Origin: Treponema sp. UBA6988
GTDB taxonomy: Bacteria; Spirochaetota; Spirochaetia; Treponematales; Treponemataceae
DNA length: 46,480 nucleotides
Assembly: GCA_002448445.1 (NCBI GenBank)
Contig: DJYC01000008.1
Coordinates: 1-46,480, forward strand
Direction: 5' to 3'
Positions 22,015 through 30,541 of this stretch are shown here, in pieces. The number at the start of each line of letters is the position of its first letter. Position 1 is the first letter of the stretch. The position numbers were made by a program, and so were the translations under genes. The notes beneath the pieces were generated by a model, which did no database searches, was not told where the DNA came from, and saw only the letters and a program-made list of their open reading frames with translations.

Positions 22015-22563
22015 ATGCCAAAACGAAACAAGATTGAGATGCAGGGCTTGGTCGAGCGCATCTGCAAGATGTACTTCAACGACAAGATGAGCCACAAGCA
22101 GATAACGGAAACCCTGAAGGCCGAGGGCTATGACATCTCCAAGAGCGGCGTGGGACGCACTCTGGTTGACCAGGCGGCGCAGATGAAGGCGTACAAGGAT
22201 TCCGCGAAGAAAGCCGTGGCCATAGTGAACGAGCTCGGCAAGACCCCGGGTCTGAACATCGCCGAGGCGAGCGTCCAGATGGTGCAGGCGAAGCTTCTTG
22301 AGGAGGTGAACAAGTTCGAGAACTTCTCCACCCTCTCACCGGAGGAGCTCCTTAAGGCCGTCGTAAGGAATACTGACGCGCAGGCAAAGATCGCACGGGT
22401 AAAGCTGGAGTATGAGAGGGGCTACAAGAAGGGTCTGTTCGAGGCGGCGAAGACCGTGGAGGCCGAGGGAAAGAAAGCCGGATGGAGCGACGAGCGCGTT
22501 GAGTTCGTGAAGGCTAAGATTCTGGGCTTGAAGGTGACGTATGACGAAAAGCCAGCCGAATGA
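22015..22563 (+). CDS. Mu gp27-like small terminase subunit
   Basis: 182 residues. An N-terminal HTH (MYFNDKMSHKQITETLKAEG, then YDISKSGVGRTL) and a long helical remainder match the DUF3486/Mu gp27 family, the DNA-recognition partner of the headful packaging motor. Its last 23 bases overlap the large-subunit gene, as is usual for this pair. Confidence 0.8.
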   Translation: MPKRNKIEMQGLVERICKMYFNDKMSHKQITETLKAEGYDISKSGVGRTLVDQAAQMKAYKDSAKKAVAIVNELGKTPGLNIAEASVQMVQAKLLEEVNKFENFSTLSPEELLKAVVRNTDAQAKIARVKLEYERGYKKGLFEAAKTVEAEGKKAGWSDERVEFVKAKILGLKVTYDEKPAE

Positions 22564-24037
22564 ATATCACGAAGTATTCCTACCGTACCAGAGGAAATGG
22601 CTTGACGACAGGAGCGACCTTAAGATCATAGAGAAAAACCGACGGTGCGGCATCTCATGGGCAGATTCAGTTGACTCTGTTCTGGATGCCGCTCCTTCAC
22701 GTGCATGGACAAACACCTACTACATGAGCTTCAACAAGGACAACTGCCGTCAGTACATAGAGGATGCCGGAAACTGGGCGAAGAAGCTGGGCTATGCGGT
22801 TAGCGAGATAATCGAGGGAGAAGAGCCTCTTCTTGATGACCCGGACAAATCAATCACCACATACAGAATCTCATTCTCCAGCGGAGCGGAAATCATGGGC
22901 TTGCCGGGAGTCTCACGTTCCTTGCGTTCCAAGCAGGGAAACGTCGTGATTGACGAGGCGGCCTTCTTTGATGATCTGGAAAGCGTTCTGCAAGCGGCAA
23001 AGGCTCTTGTCATGTGGGGCGGACGCATAAGGGTGATCTCGACACACAACGGCGAGGACAATCCTTTCAACATCCTTATAAAGTCCATCCGCAGCGGGAA
23101 AGAAAAGGAATGGAGTCTTCACAGGATAACTTTCCGGGAGGCAATGGCGCAGGGGCTCTACAAGAGAATCTGCCTGACCCAGGGACGGGAGTGGACGGAA
23201 GAAGCCGACAGGGAATTCATGGACAAGATGTACCGCATCTATGGTGACAATCCTGATGAGGAGCTTGACGTGATTCCGAGGGCGAGCGGCAGCCGTTACT
23301 TTGGGCGGGGGCTTTTGGATCATGCCACAGCTGACGAAAGCGGATATGACATAAGGCGGCTTGAGTGTTCCGACAGTTTCCTTCACAAGAGCGAGGGATT
23401 CAAGAACAAGGAGATTGAGAAATTTTTCAATCAGGAAGTACGGCCTGTTCTTGGCTGTCTTGAAAGTCAGGTTTATGCTGGGAATGACTTCGGGCGTTCC
23501 GGGGACCTTACGACATACTGGATCTCCGAGGAAGTCGCCAAAACCCAGCTTGCCGTGCGGATGATTGTGGAGATTAAGAACGCTCCCTTTGAGCAGCAGC
23601 AATATTTCAACGACTTGCTTACGGACTTCCTGAGCGAGGAACGTCACAAGCTCGGCGGTATTGCGATTGACTCACGGGGCAACGGTCAGCAAATTGGGGA
23701 ACATGCCATGCTTCGTCATCCGGGGGCAGCCATTCAGGTAATGGAGACTAACGCCTGGTATGCAAAATACGGAAGCGACCTGCACGGACTTATGGAGAGC
23801 ATGGATTTTACCGTTCCTGATGACGAGACCCTGAAGGCTGACTTTGCACTGGTCACACTTAAAAACGGAATACCGACCATTCCTCCGATAAGAACGGCAG
23901 ACAGAGACAACAAGGGAAAGAGGCACGGAGACGGTGCGAGTGCCGCGATGCTCTGTGTCTGTGCGTGGAGGGAATGCTCAGCTGATCCGGCACCGAGCTT
24001 TACGGTTGCAGAAAAGAAAAGGCATTCATTCTGGTAG
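22541..24037 (+). CDS. Mu gp28-like large terminase
   Basis: 498 residues. The ATPase half opens with YQRKWLDDRSDLKIIEKNRR followed by CGISWADS, the deviant P-loop of gp28 proteins, and has NVVIDEAAFFDDL as Walker B. The nuclease half contains YAGNDFGRSGDLT and GIAIDSRGNGQQIGE, acidic clusters typical of terminase RNase H-like nucleases. It pumps phage DNA into proheads and cuts it. Length agrees with Mu gp28 (~550). Confidence 0.88.
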   Translation: MTKSQPNEYHEVFLPYQRKWLDDRSDLKIIEKNRRCGISWADSVDSVLDAAPSRAWTNTYYMSFNKDNCRQYIEDAGNWAKKLGYAVSEIIEGEEPLLDDPDKSITTYRISFSSGAEIMGLPGVSRSLRSKQGNVVIDEAAFFDDLESVLQAAKALVMWGGRIRVISTHNGEDNPFNILIKSIRSGKEKEWSLHRITFREAMAQGLYKRICLTQGREWTEEADREFMDKMYRIYGDNPDEELDVIPRASGSRYFGRGLLDHATADESGYDIRRLECSDSFLHKSEGFKNKEIEKFFNQEVRPVLGCLESQVYAGNDFGRSGDLTTYWISEEVAKTQLAVRMIVEIKNAPFEQQQYFNDLLTDFLSEERHKLGGIAIDSRGNGQQIGEHAMLRHPGAAIQVMETNAWYAKYGSDLHGLMESMDFTVPDDETLKADFALVTLKNGIPTIPPIRTADRDNKGKRHGDGASAAMLCVCAWRECSADPAPSFTVAEKKRHSFW

Positions 24038-24098
24038 TCCCCAGAAAAGCAGCAAATCAAGGCCGATATGATACCGTTATAGTACAGGACGGTATTTT

Positions 24099-25289
24099 AT
24101 GGCAAGGACAAACAGCGTAACAAGCAGGGTAATAGACTTAAACGGATTTCGGAGCATTGCGAATTATGTCTCCGACACGCAGGACTGGATAGGTTCCGTT
24201 AAGGAACGGGAGAGCATTTTTGAGGAAATGCGCGATGATGCCCGCGTGGAGTCTCTTGTAATCGACCGCAAGAACAAAGTCCTGCAGATGTACGGCTCAA
24301 TCACCGAGGGCAAGAATAAAAAAGTAAACGAGGCATGCGAACAGCTCCTTACCTTCAACACTTTCTATAAGCTGAACAACATCCTTCTCAACGCAATCCC
24401 CTACGGCCTTGCCGCCTGTGAGGTTGTCTGGGAGTTTCGGGGCGGCTGGTATGTTCCGGTTGACTTCGTTCCGATTCCGCGTACTGCACTGAGCTTTCCC
24501 CAGCATGTTGAGCGTGAATGGGGAGTTCCTGTCCTTACTTCCCAGAACATTGTCTTGAGCGACAGGCGGAAATTCATAATCCACAGAAATGACGACGGGG
24601 AACTTAATGTCTGGGGCCGTCCTGCCTTGAGGAGTGCCTACGCCTTCTGGAAGTTCAAGCAGCTTGGCGTAAAGTTCTGGGCAATGGCCGCCGAGCTTTG
24701 CGGAGTTCCTTCAATCCTTGCAATCTTTGAGACCAAGAGTGAGGAGGAAGCAAGGAAACGCGCGGCTGATTTGACTGCGGCCTTGCAGAACTGGGAAAGC
24801 GGATCTTCCGGGGCATTCGGCAACGTCAAGGACATCAGGGTTGTAAGCTCGCAGATTAACGACTTCAACAAAATCGTAGAGCTCTGCGACACGGAGATTG
24901 CCTACGCCATAACAGGACAGGCGCTCACTACAAATACTGCCCAGTACGGAACCCACGCCCAGGGAGAGACGCACGTCCAGACTTATGACAACCTCATAAA
25001 GGGAGATGCCTACAAGCTCCAGCTTTCCGACCAGCAGCTTGTCAACGCTTTTATCGAGCTTAACTTCCCCGGAGAGGTTGCCCCGCAATATGACATTGAC
25101 TCAACGGACTTCGCGCCGTGGGAGGTTATCCGCGACGCAATAGATCGTGGCGTACCTGTAAGCCTTAAAGCTCTTTATAACAAAATCCACCTTCCGGAGC
25201 CTGTTGACGAGAAGGATTCTTTTGTAAAGGCACAGCCGTCCTTCGGTTTCTCTGACCAGGGCAAAGACGATTTTTTTCAGAAGAGATAA
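24099..25289 (+). CDS. Mu gp29-like portal protein (DUF935)
   Basis: 396 residues; shorter than Mu gp29 (~512) but with the family's recognisable course: DWIGSVKERESIFEEMRDDA near the start, NAIPYGLAACEVVWEF, and AYAITGQALTTNTAQYGTHA leading into GETHVQTYDNLIKGDA. The portal forms the ring through which DNA enters and to which head-completion proteins bind. It follows the large terminase after a 61-base gap containing an ATACCGT...ACGGTAT inverted repeat. Confidence 0.85.
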   Translation: MARTNSVTSRVIDLNGFRSIANYVSDTQDWIGSVKERESIFEEMRDDARVESLVIDRKNKVLQMYGSITEGKNKKVNEACEQLLTFNTFYKLNNILLNAIPYGLAACEVVWEFRGGWYVPVDFVPIPRTALSFPQHVEREWGVPVLTSQNIVLSDRRKFIIHRNDDGELNVWGRPALRSAYAFWKFKQLGVKFWAMAAELCGVPSILAIFETKSEEEARKRAADLTAALQNWESGSSGAFGNVKDIRVVSSQINDFNKIVELCDTEIAYAITGQALTTNTAQYGTHAQGETHVQTYDNLIKGDAYKLQLSDQQLVNAFIELNFPGEVAPQYDIDSTDFAPWEVIRDAIDRGVPVSLKALYNKIHLPEPVDEKDSFVKAQPSFGFSDQGKDDFFQKR

Positions 25290-25303
25290 TCGACCCTAAG
25301 TTT

Positions 25304-26599
25304 TTGAAAGAAAAAAGCCGTGCCAAGAAGCTCAACCGTCTGGCGACCGCGGCTTGGTTGGTTATCTCCGACAGTTATGCTGAGAGGTTGAAGTCTTTTG
25401 TTAAAGATGTTGAAAAAAACAAAGATTTGCTGAACACAGTAAAAACCTTGCCTGTGGATTACTCTGCGATAAATGCAGCATATCAGTATTTCATCAAATC
25501 TGCACTTCTAGGAATTTCGCATACGGTTCAGAGTAAAGAGTTTGACGATACTCCTGCCATTGAGGATATTGAATCTATGCCGTTCACTGAGGCTGTTGAA
25601 TACCTCAAAGCTCGCACTTCAATTTCTGCCGAAGAATACTATCAGCTTTCCGACAGGCTTAAATACAAGGCGTTCACGGTTTCGCGGATTGCTGACGGAG
25701 ACAGCGTTGAAAAGATAAAGGGAAGAATCACTAAGTCTCTGGAAGAAGGTGGTGGACTGAAAGAATTCTTGCAGATGCAGAAAGACGAAGTTCTGAATAA
25801 AATCGGGCTTGGCAATTCAAACGGGGCATATTGGGAAACTGTTTTTCGTGCCGGAAGCCAGAGCTCATACAACACAGGGCGGATGATCAGCTTCGAGTCT
25901 GACCCACCAATTGCCTTACAGTTCATAGGTATTGAGGATTCAAGGCAGACGGACATCTGCCATTCATTAAGCAATATAATCAGGCCTTACGGAGACCCGT
26001 TCTGGGATTCAAGAATTCCGCCGCTCCACTTCGGGTGCAGAAGTACGATTCGGGGAATCTATGACGAGAGCGAGATTCCGGCAGAATATCCTGAACCACC
26101 GGAAACGAAAGCTGCTGACGGTTGGGGATTCAACCCGCTCAAGGATAACCGTTGGTTTGAAATGTTCCCAGAAATGGAAGAAAGAGCTGGTAATTATGGG
26201 CTTTTGCAAGAGATTGAATATGCACGGAAGAAGCTGATTGAGTCGGACTGGAAAACAGGACGTTCTGTCGGTGCAATGGCAAAGAGGTTTCATGTTGATG
26301 TTGATACAAAAGTAAGAACTCCTGATGAAGAATCTCCGTGGTATATTAAAGAGGGGGCAGATGTAACAGGAGTAAAAATCATTTCTCAAGGTGAAAAAAT
26401 CAGAGATAGAAAACGTCTTGTTGAACAGTATCCTCTTCAAAACGGCAAGTTGACTTCTGAGAAAGATTGGTATAAAGTAAGAGGTACAGCGATTTTGTAC
26501 AATGGTGATACGAAACAAAAAATGACAGCTGAGATACATTGGTATCAATGTAAAAACATTGGTAAGGTTGAGTTTAAATTCAAGAGGAAAATCAAATGA
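25304..26599 (+). CDS. MuF (gp30-like) minor head protein with C-terminal toxin-like domain
   Basis: 431 residues. Residues ~1-260 are the MuF/SPP1 gp7-type head morphogenesis domain, ending with SRIPPLHFGCRSTIRGIYDE at about 233-252. After a variable linker the C-terminus (about 330-431) is a compact basic domain, KLTSEKDWYKVRGTAILYNG followed by AEIHWYQCKNIGKVEFK, of the kind carried by MuF polymorphic toxins; I cannot name its activity. The next gene, overlapping by 4 bases, is placed like an immunity gene. The start is a TTG at 25304 without a strong SD; the frame is open a little further upstream into the portal gene. A second MuF tail lies at 27723. Confidence 0.75.
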   Translation: MKEKSRAKKLNRLATAAWLVISDSYAERLKSFVKDVEKNKDLLNTVKTLPVDYSAINAAYQYFIKSALLGISHTVQSKEFDDTPAIEDIESMPFTEAVEYLKARTSISAEEYYQLSDRLKYKAFTVSRIADGDSVEKIKGRITKSLEEGGGLKEFLQMQKDEVLNKIGLGNSNGAYWETVFRAGSQSSYNTGRMISFESDPPIALQFIGIEDSRQTDICHSLSNIIRPYGDPFWDSRIPPLHFGCRSTIRGIYDESEIPAEYPEPPETKAADGWGFNPLKDNRWFEMFPEMEERAGNYGLLQEIEYARKKLIESDWKTGRSVGAMAKRFHVDVDTKVRTPDEESPWYIKEGADVTGVKIISQGEKIRDRKRLVEQYPLQNGKLTSEKDWYKVRGTAILYNGDTKQKMTAEIHWYQCKNIGKVEFKFKRKIK

Positions 26600-26931
26600 C
26601 AGTCAGATGTATTGAAAAAGAATTTGATTTAACAGTAGGAAAAGAATATAAAGTTTTGTCTCTTGAATCACAAGGAGATTATTATTTAATTGTTGATGAT
26701 TCTGGAAACAAGACAGAACATGATTCAAGCTGTTTTTCTCTTGTACACAAACAAGAAGATTTAAGGGTAAAGTGCCTAAAAGCTCTCAGTGTTGATTTGT
26801 CTGTCGGAAAAAAATACGAGCTTATTGCAGTTGAAGATTTTAATGGGAAAGAAGCTTATCGTGTTCTTGATGACAGTGGTGAAGATTATTTATACGATGC
26901 AGCAGCGTTTGAAATTATAAAACCTGCTTAA
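26596..26931 (+). CDS. Small two-repeat protein, putative immunity protein for the MuF toxin
   Basis: 111 residues made of two similar SH3-like units: VRCIEKEFDLTVGKEYKVLS ... DDSGNKTEHDSSCF and VKCLKALSVDLSVGKKYELI ... DDSGEDYLYDAAAF. The start overlaps the stop of the MuF gene (ATGA). Being small, acidic and immediately downstream of a toxin-like C-terminus, it fits an immunity protein. Its end overlaps the convergent methyltransferase gene by 17 bases. Function is inferred from position only. Confidence 0.55.
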   Translation: MTVRCIEKEFDLTVGKEYKVLSLESQGDYYLIVDDSGNKTEHDSSCFSLVHKQEDLRVKCLKALSVDLSVGKKYELIAVEDFNGKEAYRVLDDSGEDYLYDAAAFEIIKPA

Positions 26932-27688
26932 TTCTTTCTTCTGCAACGGCAAAATAATCTTTATCCATCTCGATACCGATAAAAGACCTTTTTGTATTAA
27001 CACAAGCAACTCCTGTAGAGCCACTTCCCATTGTGTTGTCAAGGATGACATCGCCCTCATTGGAGAAGGTTTTAATAAGGTATTCCAGTAACGGCACAGG
27101 CTTTTGCGTTGGATGCTTGGTAGCTTTTGTTGTATTTCCGAATAGGGCACCATTCCAATTTGAGAACTCGATTACATCAAGCGGGTAGCGTTTACCTGTC
27201 TCTGTGTATTCATAAGCCGCCCCACTTTCTTCATTTACTAAGCCGTAAATCTCACCGCAAACAATCTTATAATCTGAGTTATGACGCTTCCTTCCAATAG
27301 CAGCATTATCTTTTGTCCACATTTGCGGATTATATGTCGGCGGCTTTTTGTAAAAAACAAGTATGTCTTCATGGCAACGCAAAGGAGCTTTTTTGGCGTT
27401 AAAAAATCCAGTCGGCAATGTTTTCTTCCACACGATTTCATACTTGAACATCTTGCGGTTTGAGCAAATCAAATCTGTAGTAAACGGCTGTACGGAAAAA
27501 AGCAGAATTGCGCCGTTCTCTTTCACACATCGCTTGTATTGTGTCCACAGTTTATCAAGATCCACCATGTGTTTGTCAAAAGCGCAGTTTGTTATTCCGT
27601 AAGGAAGATCACAAAGAACCATATCAATAGACTTATCTGGAATCTGCTTCATCAGCTCCAGACAGTCACCATGCATTAACTCAATCAC
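26915..27688 (-). CDS. Beta-class DNA methyltransferase (N6-adenine or N4-cytosine)
   Basis: 257 residues. Motif IV CDLPYG (26-31) comes before motif I DNTMGSGSTGVACV near the C-terminus, the beta-class order, with the target-recognition region between. DLPY is a known variant of DPPY. No restriction endonuclease is adjacent, so it is a solitary phage methyltransferase that probably masks phage DNA or alters expression. The start is a GTG six bases after a GATAAAT -10-like element without an SD. It is oriented against the late operon and sits exactly between the two MuF tail cassettes. Confidence 0.85.
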   Translation of the reverse strand: MIELMHGDCLELMKQIPDKSIDMVLCDLPYGITNCAFDKHMVDLDKLWTQYKRCVKENGAILLFSVQPFTTDLICSNRKMFKYEIVWKKTLPTGFFNAKKAPLRCHEDILVFYKKPPTYNPQMWTKDNAAIGRKRHNSDYKIVCGEIYGLVNEESGAAYEYTETGKRYPLDVIEFSNWNGALFGNTTKATKHPTQKPVPLLEYLIKTFSNEGDVILDNTMGSGSTGVACVNTKRSFIGIEMDKDYFAVAEERIKQVL

Positions 27689-27722
27689 AAGGGCAATTTA
27701 TCACAATCAATTTTATTGTAGC

Positions 27723-28652
27723 CTAACACTGGGTGACGACCCGATATGGAAGAAGTACATACCTCCGCTTCACTTCGGATGCCGCTCTACTGTACGCGCC
27801 ATCTACGACAGGGACGAGCTGCCGGAAGAATGGACGGACCTTGAGGGAATTGAGAGACCCGCGAAGGGATTCGGCGCCAACCCTGTTTCCAGCGACAGCT
27901 GGTGGGATGAGCTTGACAGCCAGGTAAGGCAGGCAAAACATTTCGGTGTGCAGGGGGAGATTGAGGCGGTTAAGGCTGCGCTGGGGGTTGGATCCGGTCA
28001 AATAAAAGGACTGGAGAGGAATTCAAAAATATCCGACAATAGCAACAAGGAACTGGAAAGAATTAATGTGAAAACTGAAAAGGTAGAAAATGAAATTGCC
28101 AGTGTAAAAAGAGGACACCCAATGACCTTTGATGAAGCTGATAATGGAAACGCAAATCCCCATTATGCAGTTCATTCAGCGACATCTGCGAATTGTCCTG
28201 CATGTGTTCTGAGTATGAAAGCTCGCTTAGAGGGGTTTGATGTTCAAGCAAGACCCTATGATAAAAAAAGCGACTTAATGTTTGCACTTTCAGAAAATAC
28301 AAATATTGGATTAATTAGTAAGACAACAGGAAAATTCCCAGAGTATATAACGCCAAAGGAAAAATATATGCCACGATTGTTGTCTTGGTTTGATAAAAAT
28401 CTGGAAGACAATAAATATTACAGCATTGAGTTTTACTGGAAAGATTTTACGCCAGATGGTCACATTATGATGATAACGAAACAAAATGGTATATTAATGT
28501 TATATGATCCTCAAATTGACCAACGAATAACGGGTAACAAAATTAAGGATTTTTTGTACACAACCAGATTAGGAACCATAAAACTTTTAAATCTTTCTGA
28601 TTGCTTTTTAAATAAAACTGTGGTAGATTATGCATTGGAGGCAAGATTATGA
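27723..28652 (+). CDS. Orphan MuF-tail plus papain-fold toxin cassette
   Basis: From 27723 the frame is open and encodes SLTLGDDPIWKKYIPPLHFG, then CRSTVRAIYD, aligning with the end of the MuF domain of the gene at 25304 but lacking everything before it. A GTG at 27948 could start a shorter product (234 residues; numbering from it). The C-terminus is papain-fold toxin-like: RGHPMTFDEADNGNANPHY, then NCPACVLSMKARLEG (C83/C86), DGHIMMITKQNGILMLYDPQ (H172, D187), a Cys-His-Asp set as in Tox-PL/glutamine deamidase-type toxins. It is followed by a small putative immunity gene (ATGA overlap). It may be silent until recombined onto a complete MuF gene. Confidence 0.7.
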   Translation, partial: LTLGDDPIWKKYIPPLHFGCRSTVRAIYDRDELPEEWTDLEGIERPAKGFGANPVSSDSWWDELDSQVRQAKHFGVQGEIEAVKAALGVGSGQIKGLERNSKISDNSNKELERINVKTEKVENEIASVKRGHPMTFDEADNGNANPHYAVHSATSANCPACVLSMKARLEGFDVQARPYDKKSDLMFALSENTNIGLISKTTGKFPEYITPKEKYMPRLLSWFDKNLEDNKYYSIEFYWKDFTPDGHIMMITKQNGILMLYDPQIDQRITGNKIKDFLYTTRLGTIKLLNLSDCFLNKTVVDYALEARL

Positions 28653-28873
28653 CATTGAATAATTTTATTGAATTTTCAAAAGCTCATGGAAGATCCTCTG
28701 CTCGATTTCTGACAACTTACAAGGGGAAGGATATTTATGTTGGTTATTCTACAGAAACGAAAGGTAGAATGTCTGGGTATCCGCTTTTAATGAAAGAATC
28801 TCGCAATAAAGTTGTCGCATTAAGTAACAAACAGGTTTTGGCGATTCTGCGAACGTTACCCGATGATGAGTAA
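28649..28873 (+). CDS. Putative immunity protein for the orphan toxin
   Basis: 74 residues: MTLNNFIEFSKAHGRSSARF, then a strand-rich KGKDIYVGYSTETKGRMSG and a short helix. The ATG overlaps the toxin stop (ATGA) and has GGAGG upstream. Small size and coupling to a toxin domain suggest immunity; family not recognised. A terminator follows at once. Confidence 0.55.
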   Translation: MTLNNFIEFSKAHGRSSARFLTTYKGKDIYVGYSTETKGRMSGYPLLMKESRNKVVALSNKQVLAILRTLPDDE

Positions 28874-28879
28874 CCACAG

Positions 28880-28905
28880 TCCCGGACATCCGGGGCTTTT
28901 TCTTT
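28880..28905 (+). terminator. Rho-independent terminator
   Basis: CCCGG, loop ACAT, CCGGG, then GC and a T-rich run. It ends plus-strand transcription after the orphan toxin-immunity cassette, so later late genes need another promoter or antitermination. Confidence 0.7.
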
Positions 28906-29368
28906 AATCACATATCGCTTCTTCACGAATTTTTTCATCAATTTGACATTTCTTTTGGTAAAGGTTAATGTAGTTCTTCAAAAAGAAAATTACTGAAAAA
29001 ATCATAATCAGCTGCAATTCGGTATTCAAAGAAAAAGAGAACTTCCAGATTCTCTTTGAGCATTCAATCTTCTTTGAATCCAGTATGGCCAAAGAAAGAA
29101 ATGCCAAAGAAGAAAAGGCAAACTCTGCCAAAAAGGAATCTTGTATGTTTTTCAGGGATTGCGAAAATTGTTTATACTTCTCTGTGTTTTTTACAGCTGA
29201 TAAGTCAAAACTCATAATCTGGCTTATGCAGATAGAAAAAATGATTCCCGAAACCGTAAAAAAGACATTTTCCGTGGCTGAACTAAGCTTAATGTCAAAA
29301 AATGAGAATAGTATAAAAAACGGGATGGTAAAAAGATTCTTTTTTAGAATTTTAAGAATCGTTCTCAT
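28904..29368 (-). CDS. RexB-like four-helix membrane protein
   Basis: 154 residues with four predicted transmembrane helices (about 13-26, 36-55, 82-98 and 115-135) and a charged C-terminal tail ending NLYQKKCQIDEKIREE. Lambda RexB has 144 residues, four helices, and a tail ending FQLYNLTREQE. It is encoded downstream of, and overlapping by 17 bases with, a gene whose product resembles RexA, the same order as rexA-rexB. RexB is thought to be an ion channel that depolarises the membrane when RexA senses a superinfecting phage. Assignment rests on topology, size and operon, not on strong sequence identity. Confidence 0.6.
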   Translation of the reverse strand: MRTILKILKKNLFTIPFFILFSFFDIKLSSATENVFFTVSGIIFSICISQIMSFDLSAVKNTEKYKQFSQSLKNIQDSFLAEFAFSSLAFLSLAILDSKKIECSKRIWKFSFSLNTELQLIMIFSVIFFLKNYINLYQKKCQIDEKIREEAICD

Positions 29369-30272
29369 GCTTCACCTCTGAAATGAAGTTTATCATATCA
29401 TTTCTTAACAATTCCTTATCTGGGTAGTGAGAGTTGTTTGAAAAATGCAAAGAAATATCTTTTGTTGTTTTTGCATTCTCGATAGGTATCGGTGTGTGAT
29501 TTTTTCCCATGAATTGCACATTCTTATCATTAAAAGCTTCAAAAATCACTTGTGCAATTTTCTTGTTTTCTGCTTTGTTATCTTTTGGAAGCTTTTTAAT
29601 TTTGAAAACAATAGATGCGGATAAGACATCTTCAACTGAAAGCCCTTCCATATCAACTGCACTGAATATGGTGTTCAGGTCCAGTGTCTTCGTGACAGTT
29701 GACACTATAGACTCTTTATTTATTCTATATCCGTCTTTCAACTCAAAACTTTTGATCTTCGATACATCGAAATTTTTTCTTATATGATAGTTCAAAAACA
29801 GAGGATGAGTTCTGTCCTTATACTTTTTACTCAAGTTTTCCAAAAGATAATTCAGATATATTGAAACATCTTCTTTTGAAATTCCTCTTGAATTTTTCAT
29901 AACAAGATATTTGTCTGTTATTAAGAAATAGGTTGATTCTTTGATATGTCCTGTAATATTAGAATCTGAATCAGCCTCAGCTTCTTCTAAATCAAAGGAT
30001 TTGGCGTTCATAAGACTTTCTGATATATTCACACCACTGCCTTTCTCCATATAAATGAAAGAACAAAAAACACTATTGTCAAATATCTGAAAATTTGATA
30101 TGAATTGCGATTCTCCCTCTTCGTTCAAATCTGAGAGGTATCGAATACGGGAAAACACAGTTTTTGACTCGGTGAGAATACTTTTTATCTCCCCAAGGAA
30201 ATCATTTGCCTTTGTAAGTTTTTCCGAATCTGCTGAAATGTCATAGCATGTGAGTGTCGCTGGCTTTGTCAT
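29352..30272 (-). CDS. RexA-like abortive-infection sensor
   Basis: 306 residues, soluble, acidic middle. Compared with lambda RexA (279) from memory, the C-terminal half follows the same course: SVDMEG-type segment FSAVDMEGLSVEDVLSASIV against LGATDIEGELFDSLDIVIKP, followed in both by a Lys-rich stretch and a K-x-I-A/K-x-I-F helix (KKIAQVIFEAFND vs KKVAKDIIFNPSP). The N-terminal part also has a RexA-like sheet pattern. RexA binds DNA and activates RexB to stop growth of other phages. The ATG at 30272 lies seven bases past TGGTATAAT with no SD. Gene is AT-rich and opposite to the late genes: a lysogen-expressed moron. Confidence 0.6.
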   Translation of the reverse strand: MTKPATLTCYDISADSEKLTKANDFLGEIKSILTESKTVFSRIRYLSDLNEEGESQFISNFQIFDNSVFCSFIYMEKGSGVNISESLMNAKSFDLEEAEADSDSNITGHIKESTYFLITDKYLVMKNSRGISKEDVSIYLNYLLENLSKKYKDRTHPLFLNYHIRKNFDVSKIKSFELKDGYRINKESIVSTVTKTLDLNTIFSAVDMEGLSVEDVLSASIVFKIKKLPKDNKAENKKIAQVIFEAFNDKNVQFMGKNHTPIPIENAKTTKDISLHFSNNSHYPDKELLRNDMINFISEVKHENDS

Positions 30273-30279
30273 AGAAGTA

Positions 30280-30288
30280 TTATACCAC
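30280..30288 (-). promoter_or_regulatory. Extended -10 promoter of the RexAB-like operon
   Basis: On the minus strand TGTGGTATAAT ends seven bases before the ATG at 30272; no SD follows, so translation is probably leaderless. Confidence 0.65.
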
Positions 30289-30541
30289 ATTTTTACTGAA
30301 AATGGAAAAAACTTTTGATTTTCTGGATATTTTATTTTTTTCTAAAAACTATTCATCCGAAACATCTCAAAAACCCTCTTTCCGCAAAAAAAAGGCGGTG
30401 AATTTCGGTGAATAATTTGTAAAGGCAAAATTACTCACCTTTCTTCAAACACCCCCTAAATTTCGCGTTTTTAAATCCGGCTCCCTCCAAGAAAAGCTGT
30501 GATTCTTGTATTCCGTGGCACAATCATTGTGGAGGGCAGAC

